Shown: piece after piece, positions 4,733 through 6,355 of the stretch
Layout: each line of letters opens with the position of its first letter
Numbering within the stretch: the first letter of the stretch is position 1
Source: Pseudomonadota bacterium
GTDB taxonomy: Bacteria > Myxococcota_A > Polyangia > Polyangiales > Polyangiaceae
Direction: 5' to 3'
DNA: 6,355 nucleotides
Assembly (NCBI GenBank): GCA_023402175.1
Contig: JAEXCN010000132.1
Span: 1-6,355, forward strand
The notes under the pieces: generated by a model
Seen by the model: only the letters and a program-made list of their open reading frames with translations
What the model was told of the DNA's origin: nothing
Databases searched by the model: none
Made by a program: the position numbers and the translations under genes

Positions 4733-6112
4733 CTACGTTGCGACCGCGAGCGCCTCGCGAAGAATCGTCTCGATGCTGGCCGCAGACGAGCCGAGCTTCG
4801 CCCGGACCTTGGCAAGCGCGCGCTGAACCTCCGCGTCGCGGAAGCCCAGGTTCCTGAGCCCACGCGCAGCGGTCTCGAAGCGATCGCCCATGTCCCCGCG
4901 CGGAGCGGTCTCGAAGCGGTCGTCCATGTTTCCATGCGGAGCGGCCTCGAAGCGGTCGCGCATGTTCCCACGCGGAGCGGCCTCGAAGCGATCGCCGTCC
5001 GTCGGTTTGCACTTGCGCTGGCGCAAGCGAATCTGTCGCTCGACGTGAGCGCGGCCGAAGACCCGTTCGGCATGAAGCCTGTTGTGCAGCCGGCAGCGCA
5101 CCCTGAGGTTCTCGACGTCGTCACTCCCGCCGAGCGCCTTGCTGACGACATGATCGAGCTCGAGGAACGCACGCGAACGACACCGCCTGCCCGCATCGTC
5201 GACGAAGGAGCACTGCTGCCCGTCTCGCTCGTAGACCGCGCGGCGCACGCTTCGCGGAATCGCGGGCCGGCTCGCTCGTTTCGGCGCGTTCGAGCACGTG
5301 TTCGTGTCGGCGCTCGTCGTCTCGGTCTCGGTCTCCGTCTTCGCCGACGTCCCTTCGTTCTCGGCTTTTGGCAGACCCGTTTCGTTCGACTTCGTCGGCT
5401 GTTGCGTCCGCTTGCCGAGACGCTCTTTCTCGAGCTTTGCGATGAGTAGGTCGAGGGACTTCTCGAGGATGGTTCCAAGATCTCCGCTCGGATTGCGATG
5501 GCGCATCAGGTCCTGGGCGTGTTGCAGCTTGTCGCGCAGCTCCTTGGATGCCGTGAGCTCGACGCGATAGCGCGCGAAGGCGAGCGGCTCGACGCGCGTC
5601 GGCGGATCCAGGGGCATGCTGACCGTTCGCGTGGGAGCACGCGCGCCAAGGTCGAGGGCTGGCTGAGGAGCCGGCTGCGATGGCAACTCCACGATGCGCG
5701 ACGGCACATCGGGCTTCGGAGATCGTGTCGCGATCATCTCCGCGATTTCGAGCTTCGACTTTCCCGATGCCTCCCGAAGGAGCTCCTCGTGGTTCTCATC
5801 AGTGAGGTGGTCGCGGAGCAGCACGAGCCCGGACAGATGAACGTCGCCGCGATCGAGAAGAGCGATGATCAGCGGGAATCGCCGTGCGATCCGAGCTGCC
5901 GTCATTCGACGAAACGCCTCGCCTTCACTCATGCCGAGTCGGCGCTGGCAGAAGTCGAAGAGCGACGAGCACGCCGATTCGGCATAGAGCCTCCTCTTGT
6001 CGATCTCCGCGAGATAGGACACCACACGGGCGACCCAGCGGCGCTCCTCACCCAACGATGCCTGCACGCCCGAGAGCAGCTCCTCGTCGGACAGTCCCCC
6101 CACGTTCTGCAT
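4733..6112 (-). CDS. HNH endonuclease domain protein with repetitive C-terminal tail
   Basis: The 459-residue product has a helical N-terminal domain (about 8-130, with SLFDFCQRRLGMSEGEAFRRM and HLSGLVLLRDHLTDENHEELL). This type of domain precedes HNH nucleases in many high-GC bacteria, in an arrangement resembling the 13E12 family. A second helical stretch (178-232) and a hydrophilic Thr/Glu linker (235-285) follow. The HNH nuclease is at about 288-353: YERDGQQC (Cys301), Cys311, LELDHVVSKALGG (Asp320-His321), Asn335 in DVENL, and CRLHNRLHAERVFG (Cys340, His343, Asn344, His347). The catalytic residues look complete. Residues 374-421 are repeats of about 12 residues beginning DRFE. Residues 417-455 form a short helical end (LRNLGF, RDAEVQRAL) recalling the C-terminal helical domain of RuvA. 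The substrate is unknown; no methylase or immunity partner is adjacent. The ATG at 6112 follows a possible upstream ORF by nine bases. Its 3' end is duplicated downstream. Confidence 0.9.
   Translation of the reverse strand: MQNVGGLSDEELLSGVQASLGEERRWVARVVSYLAEIDKRRLYAESACSSLFDFCQRRLGMSEGEAFRRMTAARIARRFPLIIALLDRGDVHLSGLVLLRDHLTDENHEELLREASGKSKLEIAEMIATRSPKPDVPSRIVELPSQPAPQPALDLGARAPTRTVSMPLDPPTRVEPLAFARYRVELTASKELRDKLQHAQDLMRHRNPSGDLGTILEKSLDLLIAKLEKERLGKRTQQPTKSNETGLPKAENEGTSAKTETETETTSADTNTCSNAPKRASRPAIPRSVRRAVYERDGQQCSFVDDAGRRCRSRAFLELDHVVSKALGGSDDVENLRVRCRLHNRLHAERVFGRAHVERQIRLRQRKCKPTDGDRFEAAPRGNMRDRFEAAPHGNMDDRFETAPRGDMGDRFETAARGLRNLGFRDAEVQRALAKVRAKLGSSAASIETILREALAVAT
4871..4996 (-). 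repeat. In-frame 36-base repeats in the HNH gene
   Basis: Three full units (4871-4906, 4907-4942, 4943-4978) and an 18-base partial unit (4979-4996) begin GGTCTCGAAGCG or GGCCTCGAAGCG on the + strand. Because 36 is a multiple of three, each adds 12 residues (DRFEAAPRGNMR, DRFEAAPHGNMD, DRFETAPRGDMG, then DRFETAARGLRN). Changes in copy number would lengthen or shorten the linker between nuclease and C-terminal helices without breaking the frame. Confidence 0.9.
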
Positions 6113-6121
6113 GAGGTGCTT

Positions 6122-6298
6122 CTACCATCGAGAATTTCGACGCACGCATTCGCGTCCAGACGCATGAACGAGGCGCACAACGGCTCGCGAGACCTTCTCG
6201 ATGCGATCGTCATCGTCCCCCGCCAACAGACGCGATGGCGGCGGCATTTGCATCGCAAGCTGCGCCAGCTCCCAGACGTGCTCCGAAATCGTGTCCAT
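6122..6298 (-). CDS. Possible small protein upstream of the HNH gene
   Basis: This ORF encodes 58 residues from the ATG at 6298 (MDTISEHVWELAQLAMQMP, then LLAGDDDDRIEKVSRAVVRLVH). A TTG at 6310 in the same frame would add four residues. The two predicted helices are separated by a Gly-Asp-rich turn, and the end is basic. Its TAG is nine bases from the HNH start, a spacing typical of an operon. No family is recognised and no ribosome binding site is obvious. It could equally be an untranslated leader of the HNH transcript, so this is a low-confidence gene. Confidence 0.35.
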   Translation of the reverse strand: MDTISEHVWELAQLAMQMPPPSRLLAGDDDDRIEKVSRAVVRLVHASGRECVRRNSRW

Positions 6299-6355
6299 CG
6301 AAATCGTCAACGCCCGTTAGAAATGTCTGCGCGTGAATGGCATGCGCTCGATCGG

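Noticed and set aside
4871..4996. 36-base repeats considered as a CRISPR array
   Set aside because: The units are directly adjacent with no spacers and encode in-frame protein repeats within the HNH gene. No cas gene is present.
4046..5449. Long open frame on the + strand (467 codons) opposite the HNH gene and the repeat array
   Set aside because: It is antisense to the well-supported HNH domain, and its Arg/Ala-rich product repeats only because the underlying DNA repeats.

Overview
This window is GC-rich throughout, and its genes use mostly G- or C-ending codons. The gene content is a DUF6600-type lipoprotein, an alkylglycerol-monooxygenase-like membrane enzyme, and an HNH protein with a repetitive tail. 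Together these suggest a large-genome, high-GC bacterium of the myxobacterial (Polyangia/Myxococcia) type. That placement is inference, because no rRNA or marker gene is present.

Layout from left to right. A predicted outer-membrane lipoprotein with Trp/Tyr/Gly-rich DUF6600-like repeats (69-1091, +) converges on an unrecognised 331-residue protein (1131-2126, -), with GC hairpins between their stops. A 365-base spacer (2127-2491) without a convincing gene leads to a small single-pass membrane or exported protein (2492-2743, +). This gene converges on a fatty acid hydroxylase/sterol desaturase superfamily enzyme (2750-3865, -). The two stops are six bases apart and share one nested hairpin. 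The enzyme has the complete histidine set and most resembles alkylglycerol monooxygenase (ether-lipid cleavage).

The right half is dominated by an HNH-endonuclease gene (4733-6112, -), possibly preceded in the same transcript by a 58-codon ORF (6122-6298, -). The HNH gene contains about three and a half in-frame 36-base repeats in its 3' part. Downstream of it, from 4732 down to about 3907, lies an array of degenerate tandem units. One unit (4071-4557) carries a frameshifted second copy of the HNH C-terminal coding end. A shorter one (3907-4070) carries only the post-gene tail. The array ends in the upstream region of the hydroxylase gene, so that gene's control region may have been shaped by these repeats.

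The genes do not form an obvious shared pathway. The two points most worth attention are the decayed tail-module array behind the HNH gene and the bacterial alkylglycerol-monooxygenase-like enzyme. I see no complete defence system, CRISPR array, transposase or RNA gene.
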